A DNA stretch of 64,000 bases from Enterobacter_D sp963521185 (GCA_963521185.1 CAUQTV010000004.1:372001-436000); one strand, 5' to 3'; shown: positions 1 to 8,167, counted from the stretch's first letter. Translations and numbers: made by a program. The notes: generated from the letters alone by a model not told the origin.

Positions 1-55
1 TCGCGCTACGGGCAGCCCTAGCCGCTGCCACGTTTTCAGGTGTCAGTAAGGTCAT
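1..55 (-). CDS. Partial CDS, probable phage major capsid protein (N-terminus only)
   Basis: Only about 18 codons are inside the window, reading MTLLTPENVAAARAARSA. The ATG at 55 has a GAGAT Shine-Dalgarno seven bases upstream. The call rests on position: in T7-like and related podoviruses the capsid gene directly follows the scaffold gene, and this frame starts about 160 bases after the scaffold stop on the same strand. I do not recognise the visible residues themselves, so the identity is inference. Confidence 0.4.
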   Translation of the reverse strand, partial: MTLLTPENVAAARAARSA

Positions 56-213
56 TGTCAGATCTCAATGCAAAGTGGGTTTATGTGTGGTGTTTGAGAG
101 GCAATTTCGCGTTTTACAGGCGCAGGTATACGAATGCACATCTGGCGATGTAAACGCGATTCAGGCTCTAAAACGTAAGGTTAAGGCGTGGGAAAGACAG
201 GACAGGCGATTGA

Positions 214-900
214 TTAGCGGCCAGCGCGTTTGCCAGCGGAGCGCTGAGCAACCAGAGCGCGGTATTGTTCATCATACTGGCGATGGCCGGGGCCATATCC
301 TGATTGCTGCGCCCACTGCGAAAGCTGGTCATACGCTGTAATAAACTCGGCATGAGACATACCGACAGGTTGCGCGGCAGGCTGGCCGTATGGGTTCCCC
401 TGCGACGGGACATAACCAGTGGCAGAGCCAGCGGCCATACGCTCTTGCAGGTACTGAACCGCCCGCTGCATCTGCGCAGGGTCGCCAGACATAACCATAC
501 GCTCAAGGGTAGATTGCGTCCCGGCGTCGAGCGTGCCAGCGTACTGCAACATCGCGTCAACTGTACCCTGCCCTAGCTGGCTTTCGACAGACTGGTGAAA
601 CTGCCCCATCAGCCCATGAAGTTCAGGAGTCAACTCAACAGTAGTGCCATCCTGTAATTGCAGCGTGTCGCCCACTTGCGCAGCAACATCAATCTGCTGG
701 TCTTGCTGGTTGGCAAAGTTACTTTCGTTCCAGCTTTGATTAATGTTCGCTGGCTGCGTTTTCAGGAAATCAGCATCAGGTGTTGTCTGGTCGAATCGGC
801 TAGCGCCGTTGTCAGCGCCTACAGGTGCGGCCATATACGGCGATTGCTGCGGCGCAGTATCAGCGCCCGAAAGGTACGGATTAACATTCTGGTCAGCCAT
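214..900 (-). CDS. Capsid assembly scaffolding protein, T7-like
   Basis: 228 residues. The first 70 residues are low complexity, rich in Q, N, A and P; the middle is acidic and helical; the C-terminus is basic (SAGKRAGR). The last 50 residues contain a HAEFITAYDQ segment followed by RQYDEQYRALV. This resembles the SEMIKAM and YRRQVEQKV end of T7 gp9-type scaffolds. Such proteins drive procapsid assembly and then leave the head, binding coat protein through the basic C-terminus. It is the last complete gene of a leftward operon, with a GAGG Shine-Dalgarno in the end of the preceding gene. The protein looks intact. Assignment is by pattern recognition, not by alignment. Confidence 0.6.
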   Translation of the reverse strand: MADQNVNPYLSGADTAPQQSPYMAAPVGADNGASRFDQTTPDADFLKTQPANINQSWNESNFANQQDQQIDVAAQVGDTLQLQDGTTVELTPELHGLMGQFHQSVESQLGQGTVDAMLQYAGTLDAGTQSTLERMVMSGDPAQMQRAVQYLQERMAAGSATGYVPSQGNPYGQPAAQPVGMSHAEFITAYDQLSQWAQQSGYGPGHRQYDEQYRALVAQRSAGKRAGR

Positions 901-902
901 GA

Positions 903-1145
903 TTATGCAACCTCTTGTGATGTAACTCGGCGATGTGCCAGTTCAAGTAAAAGCATGTGCGCGTGTACGCATCGGGCAGGAATCATTTTCTGTCCGTGGT
1001 ACGCTTTGCCGAGATCTTGTCTGTCGATCTGGTACACATGAGCCAAATCGATTTGACGAAGATTCAAGGCTTCGGCAATGAATTTCAGTTGTTGCCCGCA
1101 ATCAGCCGCGCGGCGTGGCTCCATTAAAACGATAGTTTTGCTCAT
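903..1145 (-). CDS. Hypothetical protein, mobile-element operon
   Basis: 80 residues starting MSKTIVLMEP, with a good GAGGAA Shine-Dalgarno eight bases upstream. It ends two bases before the scaffold gene, so the two are probably translated together. The middle (ALNLRQIDLAHVYQIDRQDLGKAYHG) has the spacing of a small helix-turn-helix, with a possible recognition helix around residues 33-48. No family is recognised. No signal peptide or membrane segment is visible. Confidence 0.5.
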   Translation of the reverse strand: MSKTIVLMEPRRAADCGQQLKFIAEALNLRQIDLAHVYQIDRQDLGKAYHGQKMIPARCVHAHMLLLELAHRRVTSQEVA

Positions 1146-1157
1146 GGTAATTCCTCG

Positions 1158-1391
1158 TTAAAGTAATCCACGTTTACGAAGCCAACGACGCTCACCAACG
1201 GAGCCGCGCGGGCGTTGTTTCGGATTGTGGTTAAGTGTTTGGCCGGGGTCAGTTCGCCCTTCCCCGGACAGGTTCTTTGTCAGTACATCCCAGCCGCGTG
1301 ATTCAAACGGGGCGTACCCTTCACGCTGTTCGTCAAGGTTCACGTAGAGATCAGGGTTAACGGCGGGGTGCAGCGGTTCGTTCTCTGCCAT
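1158..1391 (-). CDS. Hypothetical protein, mobile-element operon
   Basis: 77 residues from the ATG at 1391; an overlapping ATG lies at 1394. The 1391 start is preferred because the GAGG Shine-Dalgarno sits seven bases upstream and the ATG overlaps the stop of the upstream gene (TGATG). The protein is polar, with an acidic N-terminal half and a basic C-terminus (GERRWLRKRGLL). No domain is recognised. Tight packing with its neighbours is the main evidence that it is real. Confidence 0.45.
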   Translation of the reverse strand: MAENEPLHPAVNPDLYVNLDEQREGYAPFESRGWDVLTKNLSGEGRTDPGQTLNHNPKQRPRGSVGERRWLRKRGLL

Positions 1392-1972
1392 CATTCAGCC
1401 TCGCTGAATTTGGAGTTAACAGACTCCAGAGTATCCGGGTACGACCAACGATTTCTCAGGCAGCGTTGCACATGCGCGACGACCTCAACAGGGACGCCCA
1501 GCTTCCCGGCGATCTCCGCAGCAGGCCAACCGAAGCGCTCTAACTTGTGGATTTCATCTAAATCAGCAGGCACTAACTTGCGCACTACTTTCGGCTTCGC
1601 TGGCTTCACCTTCAAGGGTTTCTGTACCGTGTGCGTGTGGGCGTTGCTAAAGCGGGAATGGGCGATAGCCAGCACCGTCTCAGGGCGAATCAGCATATCG
1701 CGAGCGATGGCATACTCAGTGTCCCGATGCAACTTGCCGGGCTGATAGCGACGGCGGATAGTGTCGTAATCTTGCAGGGTAATATCAGCATCATCCTTCC
1801 ACTGGTCGGCGAGATCGTCCACGTAAACACCACGGATTACGGCGTCGATATCTGCCAGACTGAAACCAGTGGCATCAGCAATCTGCGCGTTGTTCATGTG
1901 CTCAACAATGCACAAACGGTTAATGTGCTGGATGTCGGCAATGGTCAGGGTTGCGTTACTGGTGGTTGTCAT
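1391..1972 (-). CDS. Hypothetical protein with two helix-turn-helix-like segments
   Basis: 193 residues from the ATG at 1972, chosen because GGAG lies nine bases upstream; an in-frame TTG at 1990 is possible but has no such site. Two segments look like homeodomain-type DNA-binding helices: NNAQIADATGFSLADIDAV near residues 27-45 and WPAAEIAGKLGVPVEVVAHV near 150-170. A lysine- and proline-rich linker lies between them. It could be a small terminase-like or regulatory DNA-binding protein of the element, but no family is recognised. Its start overlaps the end of the 62-residue gene upstream by 17 bases. Confidence 0.5.
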   Translation of the reverse strand: MTTTSNATLTIADIQHINRLCIVEHMNNAQIADATGFSLADIDAVIRGVYVDDLADQWKDDADITLQDYDTIRRRYQPGKLHRDTEYAIARDMLIRPETVLAIAHSRFSNAHTHTVQKPLKVKPAKPKVVRKLVPADLDEIHKLERFGWPAAEIAGKLGVPVEVVAHVQRCLRNRWSYPDTLESVNSKFSEAE

Positions 1973-2144
1973 GCTGGAACTCTCCATCAAAGTTAATCGA
2001 ATCTTCTACAAGGTCTTTAATCAAGGCGAGGCTAGATGCGGTGTGTGTTCCCGTCTTGCGGGCGTCGTCGTACATGGAACGGGCTACGCGCTGGTATTTT
2101 TCAGGCAGCGAGGAAAACCAGTGCCGGAACTGTTCGGGGGTCAT
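1956..2144 (-). CDS. Small hypothetical protein, mobile-element operon
   Basis: 62 residues, MTPEQFRHWFSSLPEKYQ onward, mostly helical and polar. The ATG overlaps the stop of the preceding gene (ATGA). A GGAGGAT Shine-Dalgarno lies inside the preceding gene's last codons. The C-terminus is DNHQ, nearly the same as those of the two genes before it. No function can be assigned. Codon use matches the neighbouring genes. Confidence 0.5.
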   Translation of the reverse strand: MTPEQFRHWFSSLPEKYQRVARSMYDDARKTGTHTASSLALIKDLVEDSINFDGEFQHDNHQ

Positions 2145-2350
2145 TGGTTGTCATCCTCCGGGAATACATTGTTAAAGGTTGTATCAGGCGAGTCGGCGGC
2201 GTTCTGCTTGAGGAAATTCACGCAGGATGACAACTCGGCAGCAGCCATGCGTGACTCTCCCGCCTCGTCCTCCTTAAGCCTGCGCGTCAACGCACCCAGC
2301 AGCAGGGTTTTTAATTCCCATGCTCCGGCTTCAAATTCAGATTTCGTCAT
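2141..2350 (-). CDS. Small hypothetical protein, mobile-element operon
   Basis: 69 residues, MTKSEFEAGAWELKTLLL onward, acidic and helical, ending FPEDDNQ. Both ends overlap neighbouring genes by four bases (ATGA junctions), typical of a translationally coupled phage operon. The Shine-Dalgarno GGAGATAAC lies in the last codons of the 144-residue gene upstream. No known domain is seen. Small helical proteins in this position are sometimes replication or packaging accessories, but that is speculation here. Confidence 0.5.
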   Translation of the reverse strand: MTKSEFEAGAWELKTLLLGALTRRLKEDEAGESRMAAAELSSCVNFLKQNAADSPDTTFNNVFPEDDNQ

Positions 2351-2781
2351 TGGTGGTTATCTCCAACTGGTAACAAGCCTAGCGCACGGATGTGCTGAAT
2401 CACTTCTTGATGCACGGGCTTCGGCAGAAACAAACGGCGGGCAATGGCGGCGTAAACTTCATCAGGAGTCTTGCGTACCGGATGCACCCGGCCATTGAAA
2501 ATCCGGTCGGACAACCGGACGGCTTTCCAGCGACGCGAGCCATCCGGCCTTTTCATGCGGTTCAGTACAGCGGCCAGACACTCCCACGGCTCGCAATCAT
2601 TCAGCAGGCAATATCGCTCCAGCGGTGTAGATACCTCGCGAATGATGGCCTCACGATTAAGGGTCTTGCGATGACGTTCGGCCAGTCCGTCAAATGAATA
2701 CCCGTTCAGGGCGAAGGCGAGCTGCGCATTAAGCAGGGCGTCAGAACGCCCCGCGCGATGCAGCGCGGTTTCATAAGGCAT
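2347..2781 (-). CDS. Hypothetical protein, mobile-element operon
   Basis: 144 residues beginning MPYETALHRAGRSDALL, with GGAG eight bases before the ATG. It is basic and helical with conserved-looking Trp and Cys residues near the middle (YCLLNDCEPWECLAAVL). It contains no catalytic signature that I recognise. It follows the helicase gene by 43 bases and overlaps the next gene by four, so it belongs to the same transcript. A nucleic-acid-binding role would fit the charge but is unproven. Confidence 0.5.
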   Translation of the reverse strand: MPYETALHRAGRSDALLNAQLAFALNGYSFDGLAERHRKTLNREAIIREVSTPLERYCLLNDCEPWECLAAVLNRMKRPDGSRRWKAVRLSDRIFNGRVHPVRKTPDEVYAAIARRLFLPKPVHQEVIQHIRALGLLPVGDNHQ

Positions 2782-2824
2782 AAGGATTCTCCAGAAGGGA
2801 ATTTAAACAGGCGAGCTGGTCAGC

Positions 2825-4669
2825 TCAGAGGAAGCGGGTGATGTAACCCCAATTGCAGTTTTCAGGGCGGTACAACGCCGCCAGCTCATCAGGTGCGGCA
2901 TCGAGCGCCAACGATGACCACAGCAGAAACGCACGGGCAGGCTGTCCGTCGCGTCCAGCACGACCAACCATTTGCACTAAATCGGCCAGGTCTTCGGGAA
3001 CATAAGTGACGATTACGGTACGCACGCCAGAGATATCAGCTCCGAGGCCAAAGGCTTTTGTCGCCACCAGAACCGCGCCGGGCGTAGTGGCGAACCACTC
3101 AGCGTTTGCGTGACGCTGGTCACGGCTCAGGCGGCGGTTGTCGGAATGATAAGGCCGGGCGCGGCTTCCCAGCTCGTCGAGGTACGCGTAAAGCATCTTG
3201 ATACTGTCCACCATAACCAGCGTTTTTTCATCCACCGGGAGGGCATCGACCAGACCAACAGCAGCCCGGCGCTGCGCTTCACATTGCCGAACAGGAACAA
3301 GCTGGATGTTTTCTCTGGCAGCGCTGGCCCGGAAGGTCAGGAACTCGCCACGACAGCCCAGCTCTTTCATCAACTTAAACTCATCACCTTTTCGCAGGGT
3401 CGCGGTAAACGCGCAACGCTGTGCATCAGGAAGGGCATTTTGCAGGGTGTGCTTCATCGCGGGGAAAGCGGCGCGGAACTCCCAGTCGTCCACGGTGTGA
3501 ACTTCGTCGATGATAAATCTGGCCACACCAACGGCCATCAGCGCAGCCAGTACCTGACTACCCGGCACCAGATGCTCCGGCGAAACGACAGCGACGCGGA
3601 AAGCGCCAGCAGCCAGCCCCGCAAGTTGCTGCGCATTACGCCGCTTCGGTAGCTTATCGCCAAAAGCCACCGCGTGAACGCCAGCCTCCCTTAACTGCTG
3701 TAACACCTGCTGCTTGATGGTGTTCGTCGGCACAACAATAACGGTCAGACCGTCACCCGCGTCAGACTCGAATTGCAGGGCATAGGTGAACGCAGCCGTC
3801 TTGCCGTACCCAGTTGGCAGCACGGCCAACATATCGCGGTCACGGGCAAACACAGCGGCGGCTACGTCCTGCTGGCCGGGTCGCCAGTCGCCACCATCTG
3901 GCGGCGGCAATGGCACAAACGCCGGGCGGTCGCATTGCTCCAGCTCACGGAACCTGTACGGCGCTGTAACCAGCGGCGGGATGGATGGCGGCAGGCCAGC
4001 GCCCCCAACGTCACAATGCAGATTCAGCGTATTGAAATTATCATCCGTGGGTTTCAGCTCACCGCACCACAACTGACGGAAAGCCGGGCTGTCACCCATT
4101 CGCGTAAAGTCAGCATGGCGCATCGCTTCCAGTTGGCTCATGCCCCGGTTGATTCTTTTCAGGGTGGCGTCATCGCAAATCAGAAACTCACGGCAGGCTT
4201 TGAGAAAGGCGTTTTGCCCTGTGGTCGCTTCCGGGATGGCGTGCTCGCGCGGTTTCAATGCGGCATCATCTACGCGAACGCCGGGAAAATCTGGCGGCAG
4301 TGGTTCGGCGTACCGGGCAGGCTTCTTGTTCAGCCACATTTCTATCTCAGCTCGTCGGCAATGAATAGCGTCGCCGGGCTGGATGACTTGCCGTAGCCCC
4401 GTGTCAGAGCGCTGTTTTTGCTTCTTCGGTTGAACACCGTGCAGCGCTCGCCACTCCCGCAGGGTCATCGCGGAGCCATCTGCATTGTAATAAAACTCTT
4501 CGGTCTTTGTGTTGTAGGCCGCCTTTACGGGTTTACGCTTTACGGGGCATATCTTGGAACGTCGAATAACAATCCCGTCAGCAATCATTTGCTGTACATC
4601 TGCGTCCGCAGTATTGAGCGGGTCAGCGTCGGCAGCCTGCGCAAGCAGGCGGCGTAGGTTTGTTGGCAT
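2825..4669 (-). CDS. Superfamily II DNA helicase, RecQ-like, of a mobile element
   Basis: 614 residues from the ATG at 4669, which has a GGAG Shine-Dalgarno eight bases upstream; the frame stays open further upstream without a comparable site. Helicase motifs are clear: Walker A TGYGKT at residues 286-291, DEVH box at 388-391, motif III TAT at 422-424, and motif VI QMVGRAGRDG at 566-575, which is RecQ-like. The first 260 residues match no domain I know and contain a TLREWRALHG segment. No primase, HRDC or zinc domain is seen. It heads the leftward operon that ends in scaffold and capsid genes, so a role in replicating the element is likely. The ATP-dependent unwinding activity is inferred from the motifs. 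Confidence 0.8.
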   Translation of the reverse strand: MPTNLRRLLAQAADADPLNTADADVQQMIADGIVIRRSKICPVKRKPVKAAYNTKTEEFYYNADGSAMTLREWRALHGVQPKKQKQRSDTGLRQVIQPGDAIHCRRAEIEMWLNKKPARYAEPLPPDFPGVRVDDAALKPREHAIPEATTGQNAFLKACREFLICDDATLKRINRGMSQLEAMRHADFTRMGDSPAFRQLWCGELKPTDDNFNTLNLHCDVGGAGLPPSIPPLVTAPYRFRELEQCDRPAFVPLPPPDGGDWRPGQQDVAAAVFARDRDMLAVLPTGYGKTAAFTYALQFESDAGDGLTVIVVPTNTIKQQVLQQLREAGVHAVAFGDKLPKRRNAQQLAGLAAGAFRVAVVSPEHLVPGSQVLAALMAVGVARFIIDEVHTVDDWEFRAAFPAMKHTLQNALPDAQRCAFTATLRKGDEFKLMKELGCRGEFLTFRASAARENIQLVPVRQCEAQRRAAVGLVDALPVDEKTLVMVDSIKMLYAYLDELGSRARPYHSDNRRLSRDQRHANAEWFATTPGAVLVATKAFGLGADISGVRTVIVTYVPEDLADLVQMVGRAGRDGQPARAFLLWSSLALDAAPDELAALYRPENCNWGYITRFL

Positions 4670-6285
4670 GGTGAAATCTCCAGAAATTAAGGTGAGTTTA
4701 GAATGGGGCGTAGGATGGAAACGCCGAGAGTGTGGCAGTCTGTCCTTCTTAGTAGTTACCATCATTGCAATGGCGTCGGGGTTCTGTTTCTCTACTGTAG
4801 ATGCTTTCTTCCGGCGATCTGGACTAAACGCAGGAGCGGCGGGCATTGCCGAGGGTCAGGCCGTAGGCAGGCTTTCGGCCACAGCTTGTGACGGTAGTAT
4901 CCCGTTTTAGTGGTAGCCTTTCCCCAATTTAGTAGCTTTCTTTGTCAGCAACGCTGTACGTAGGTTATCTCTCCGGTATAGTCACCTTCTTGAGTTTATT
5001 TTTTAACCAACCACCTGCAAAGCCTTGCTGCGTGTGGGCTGGCCGTGTTGGGCAGGGTAATTCAGGTAGGCGGATTTGGGGTGTGAAGTTGGCCCATGGT
5101 GTCGCTCTTTCCCTACAATATAGACACCTTTAAATTTATTAATAATTTCAGTTAATTAAATGGTTATCTATATTACTTATAAATTTAACAGATCAATAAA
5201 TTAAAATTGATCGGAATTATCAGCTTTAATTTTCTTGACAGGTATTTGTATAATGGTTTTAAGAAGTTGTATCGGAGTGAGCGATTGGCAGTGAGCGTAG
5301 CGAACGTTAAGCCAATCGGCGAATGATGAAGAGTATGAGATGACTTGTCATCGAATACGATGAATCAATGAGCGGTACGAACGAAGATACGCTGTATAAC
5401 AGTTAGAACAGTTACCTAGCTGAATAATACTTTTAATAATTATCTGGATTAGTATTTTCTATTTATACTTCCCTGTAATAATTCAATCCTTTCTTCTATT
5501 TCAATAATCATTTCTATCCCAGCAATTATCTGTTTAAGTAATACCGATACAGAGTACCGTCCCACTACACAACCCCGCCGCGTTGACCGCCCGGCAAGCA
5601 CGGTTGCGTGGAGGGCCGAGCATCAGCAGCGGACGCAGGCCGATGAATGAGCCGAAGGCGAATGAAAGCGGACTAGCGGACGCGAGAAGCGTAGCCAGTG
5701 GTGAGCGTGAAGCGATACACTGATTAGGAGATGGGGATGTAGGGGAAGAACCCTTTTTTGTACATGTATATAAAATACAACTTTAAAGCAAACCAAGCAG
5801 CACCAGCCCGCGTCTCGTCTGGCTTTGTAGATGGACAACACAGCCTTTGATCCCTTCCCCTGCCCCATCCCTCGAATTGTTCAGTGATAACTCACATTCA
5901 CAATCTGATCTCGATGTTCATCGTCTGGCACGGCTAAAGCCCCGCCACCTCTTCACATCGAGAGCCGCAAGTAATACGAAAATACATTATAAATCATAGC
6001 ATTACGACATCGTGCATAACATAACGCTCTGAAATTAATACGAAAGCTGTAGGTCATCCATCACCCACAGCCCAGTAACGGCCAGTGCTGGCACCTCATT
6101 TGGCTGTAGGTCAGCCCGACCCCACCACCCAATAACCCCGCCCGGCAGCAATGGCACGGCACCAGAGGCAGCGTAACGATCTCTGAGTTAATAAATCACT
6201 TAGGGCAGCGTAACCCACACCCAACGGCTCACATCCTCGCAGAGAGGCTCACAGATCACCTCGTGACATTTCACAGCATCAACCC
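4670..6285. other. Non-coding region with short repeats, candidate origin or control region
   Basis: About 1.6 kb between the helicase and recombinase genes with no convincing gene. It should hold the helicase promoter. Positions 5130-5260 and 5400-5560 are clearly AT-rich. Short repeats are visible: AGTGAGCG twice within 5270-5300; GATTGGC and GCCAATC facing each other across 5283-5320; a GATGACTTGTCATC palindrome near 5338; TAATACGAAA at 5972-5981 and 6036-6045; GCTGTAGGTCA at 6046-6056 and 6103-6113; GGCAGCGTAAC at 6167-6177 and 6204-6214. AT-rich tracts with direct repeats are usual at plasmid and satellite origins, but nothing here proves that use. Confidence 0.4.
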
Positions 6286-6909
6286 TCAGACGCTGGCAGC
6301 CAGCTCACGCTTAATGCGGTAGAACGTTGCCCGGCTTATCCCGGCAGCTTTCATGATGCGCTCCGGTTTCACACCCTGCGTCAGCATTTCCCTGACGGTC
6401 TCGCGAGCGGCGGCATCCTTCTGACTCCCACGATAAAGCCCCTCAGCTTTGGCTCGTTCAATGCCCTGCCGCTGGCGCATCAGTCGCGTCTCGTAGTCCA
6501 CGCGAGCCATTGTAGCGAGGATATCGATCAGCATTGCGTTAACGGCTCTGAGGATGCCGCTGGTTAGCTCTGACGCGGTTTCGTTCAGCAACTGCCACGA
6601 GGTTGGCAGGTCAACGGCGACGATCACCAGCCCCTTATCCTGAATCCTCTGTTTCAGTGTTGCCCATTCCTTTTGTGTCAGGCGGCTTAGCCTGTCTATG
6701 CTTTCAACAAGTAGAACGTCGCCAGCCTCCGCCTCACCCAGCAGGCGCATCAGTTCAGGACGCTCCAGCCGCGCACCGCTGGCGTTCTCGATGTATCGCG
6801 CAGCAATAGACCAACCACGCTCATTAGCGAAATCCTCCAGCGCAGGAACGGCACGGTCGGCGTGTTGCTCGGCGGTGGATGCCCTGGCATACAGACGAAC
6901 GTTATTCAT
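6286..6909 (-). CDS. Serine recombinase (resolvase/invertase family)
   Basis: 207 residues. The N-terminal catalytic domain starts MNNVRLYARAST, with the nucleophilic serine at residue 11, and continues through the conserved ESIDRLSR arginine motif near residue 70. A long helix (about 115-150) follows. A C-terminal helix-turn-helix (PERIMKAAGISRATFYRIKREL) matches the Hin/resolvase DNA-binding domain. The size suits a resolvase or invertase, not a large serine integrase. It could invert a segment, resolve multimers or move the element. No paired inverted crossover sites were found nearby. It is transcribed alone, leftward, toward the non-coding region. Confidence 0.85.
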   Translation of the reverse strand: MNNVRLYARASTAEQHADRAVPALEDFANERGWSIAARYIENASGARLERPELMRLLGEAEAGDVLLVESIDRLSRLTQKEWATLKQRIQDKGLVIVAVDLPTSWQLLNETASELTSGILRAVNAMLIDILATMARVDYETRLMRQRQGIERAKAEGLYRGSQKDAAARETVREMLTQGVKPERIMKAAGISRATFYRIKRELAASV

Positions 6910-7088
6910 GATTCACCCTCCAAATCTCAGTGAAGTATCACATCCCGACATGAAGGAGATCACACTTAAAAACCGTGGTCAATAGGGTATAAAATAAATT
7001 TGATTGCGACAGCTTAGGCACATCACAATGCGGTATACCCGGATGAGACAGACACAGCCAGCCGCAGCTCCAGCAACGCTGACAGGAT

Positions 7089-7238
7089 ATGGACGGCCAG
7101 ACGGCCAAAAAAGATGCAAATCGACAGAGCGCCCGCCTCGCCTTCGGCGAGGGACGCCATGCGGGGGAAATCGGACTGTTAATTGTCGAGGGAGGCGCAA
7201 CCATAAGCGTGCAATTTTTCAAGCCGGGCATACCCTAA
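7089..7238 (+). CDS. Possible small ORF, maybe a frameshifted remnant
   Basis: A 49-residue frame, MDGQTAKKDANRQSARLAFG onward, ends at 7238. It looks protein-like, but its start has only a weak Shine-Dalgarno. A second open frame ending in the same area (from 7043, MRQTQPAAAPATLTGYGRPD) reads well up to the A6 run near 7101 and poorly after it. Together they suggest one gene broken by a one-base shift in the A run. No family is recognised. The region 6910-7348 shows nothing else of note. Confidence 0.2.
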   Translation: MDGQTAKKDANRQSARLAFGEGRHAGEIGLLIVEGGATISVQFFKPGIP

Positions 7239-7348
7239 AATCAATCCTTAAAGAAAATCCCTCATGTTACATTAACAAGAGGACACCGCAGCGCTAGTAA
7301 TTATTTGAAATAGAGCGGGATTGAACCAAACCGGAGGCGATACATTTT

Positions 7349-7687
7349 ATGGGCAGATTAATTCTCGCTGCGTTACTTAGTAGCATTACTTTCAGCACAT
7401 GTGCACTTACTACTGGCAATGACCTTTACGAGCACGGGAAAGCGTACAACTCTATTTTTAAGCAAAATCAAGAAGCAAACGCGATAAGTGGTACAGAGGC
7501 CGGGATGTACTCAGGCTATATTATGGCCGTAAATGACCTTGCTCCGTTCTGTTTGCCAGAGGGTGTAAAGATGGGACAAGTGTATGATGTTGTATTCAAT
7601 TACTTAGATGTTCACCCGGAAGTCCGACAGAAACCAGCTATAACTCTCATAGCGAAAGCAGTGCATAAGGCTTGGCCGTGTAAATAG
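7349..7687 (+). CDS. Secreted Rap1a/Tai-family immunity-like protein
   Basis: 112 residues with a Sec signal peptide (MGRLILAALLSSITFSTCAL) and cleavage expected near residue 20. The rest fits the Rap1a/Tai pattern: a GYIMAVND segment, then FCLPEGV, a YLDVHPEVR segment, and a final helix ending AWPC. The two cysteines (FCLP and WPC) would form the family's disulfide. Rap1a and Tai4 are periplasmic immunity proteins against type VI amidase effectors. Many relatives, including phage-borne ones, have unknown targets. No toxin gene is adjacent. GGAGG lies about nine bases before the ATG. Confidence 0.7.
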   Translation: MGRLILAALLSSITFSTCALTTGNDLYEHGKAYNSIFKQNQEANAISGTEAGMYSGYIMAVNDLAPFCLPEGVKMGQVYDVVFNYLDVHPEVRQKPAITLIAKAVHKAWPCK

Positions 7688-7867
7688 CTTAGTGACATAG
7701 GCGCAGCAGCAACCATTAGCCCCGTTGGTGGTAAGACAACAAGCGGAGCCTCTGGTGACTTCATCAGGGTTATGTCAGTTAGTGAGGCTTATCAGGATGA
7801 CCATGTACCCAAAGGGAGCGAGGCCGAACCGCTGGCAGAGCTTGCATATGGTCTGCAAGTACCGTGA
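7688..7867 (+). pseudogene. Gene fragment in frame after the Rap1a-like stop
   Basis: Immediately after the TAG that ends the Rap1a-like gene, the same frame stays open for 59 codons and reads like protein (GGKTTSGASGDFIRVMSVSE onward, then a TGA near 7867). There is no start codon with a ribosome site. It is best explained as the tail of a lost gene. Readthrough is unlikely because WPC is the natural end of Rap1a proteins. The remaining bases to the tRNA (7868-8118) hold no clear gene. Confidence 0.25.
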
Positions 7868-8118
7868 CCACCATAAACCTGTTTATCCCCTGCGGCGTCT
7901 CGCGACGGCGACAGAACGGGGGCATCGGGCTAAAATGCGCTTCACTAAAAGTTTTTGGGATTGTTTAGAGACGGTGGCTACGTCATAGCTTTCAAGTTGA
8001 GTCAGTACGTGTTTGACGCTTGGAACTACACGCCGCTATGAGTTAACATCCCAATTACCACTATCAACCACAGCGGCTTTTTCAAGGGACATAACAGAGC
8101 ATTTCTTACAGGCAAAAG

Positions 8119-8136
8119 AGACAGATTTTATTGTCT
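8119..8136 (-). terminator. Weak hairpin downstream of leuX
   Basis: AGACA and TGTCT face each other, and on the minus strand the hairpin is followed by CTTTTG. It lies 32 bases past the tRNA 3' end and could stop the tRNA transcript. The stem is only five base pairs, so confidence is modest. Confidence 0.35.
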
Positions 8137-8167
8137 AACTAGCTGTATTGTAAGGAATTTAGTGACT

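Noticed and set aside
75..341. 88-codon rightward frame at the left end
   Set aside because: Overlaps the scaffold gene on the other strand, with no ribosome site or protein-like composition.
5623..5868. 81-codon frame in the element's non-coding tract
   Set aside because: His-, Leu- and Cys-rich random-looking composition, no ribosome site, lies in repeat-rich DNA.
7098..7106. A6G run as a programmed frameshift site
   Set aside because: Codon phase does not give the A-AAA-AAG arrangement in either good frame; an indel is simpler.
7725..7988. 87-codon frame downstream of the Rap1a-like gene
   Set aside because: Overlaps a better protein-like remnant in another frame and lacks a ribosome site.
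1..8167. Second leuX attachment site inside the window
   Set aside because: No repeat of the tRNA 3' end (CCGAAGGCCGGACTCGAACC-like) was found to the left, so the far boundary is not visible.
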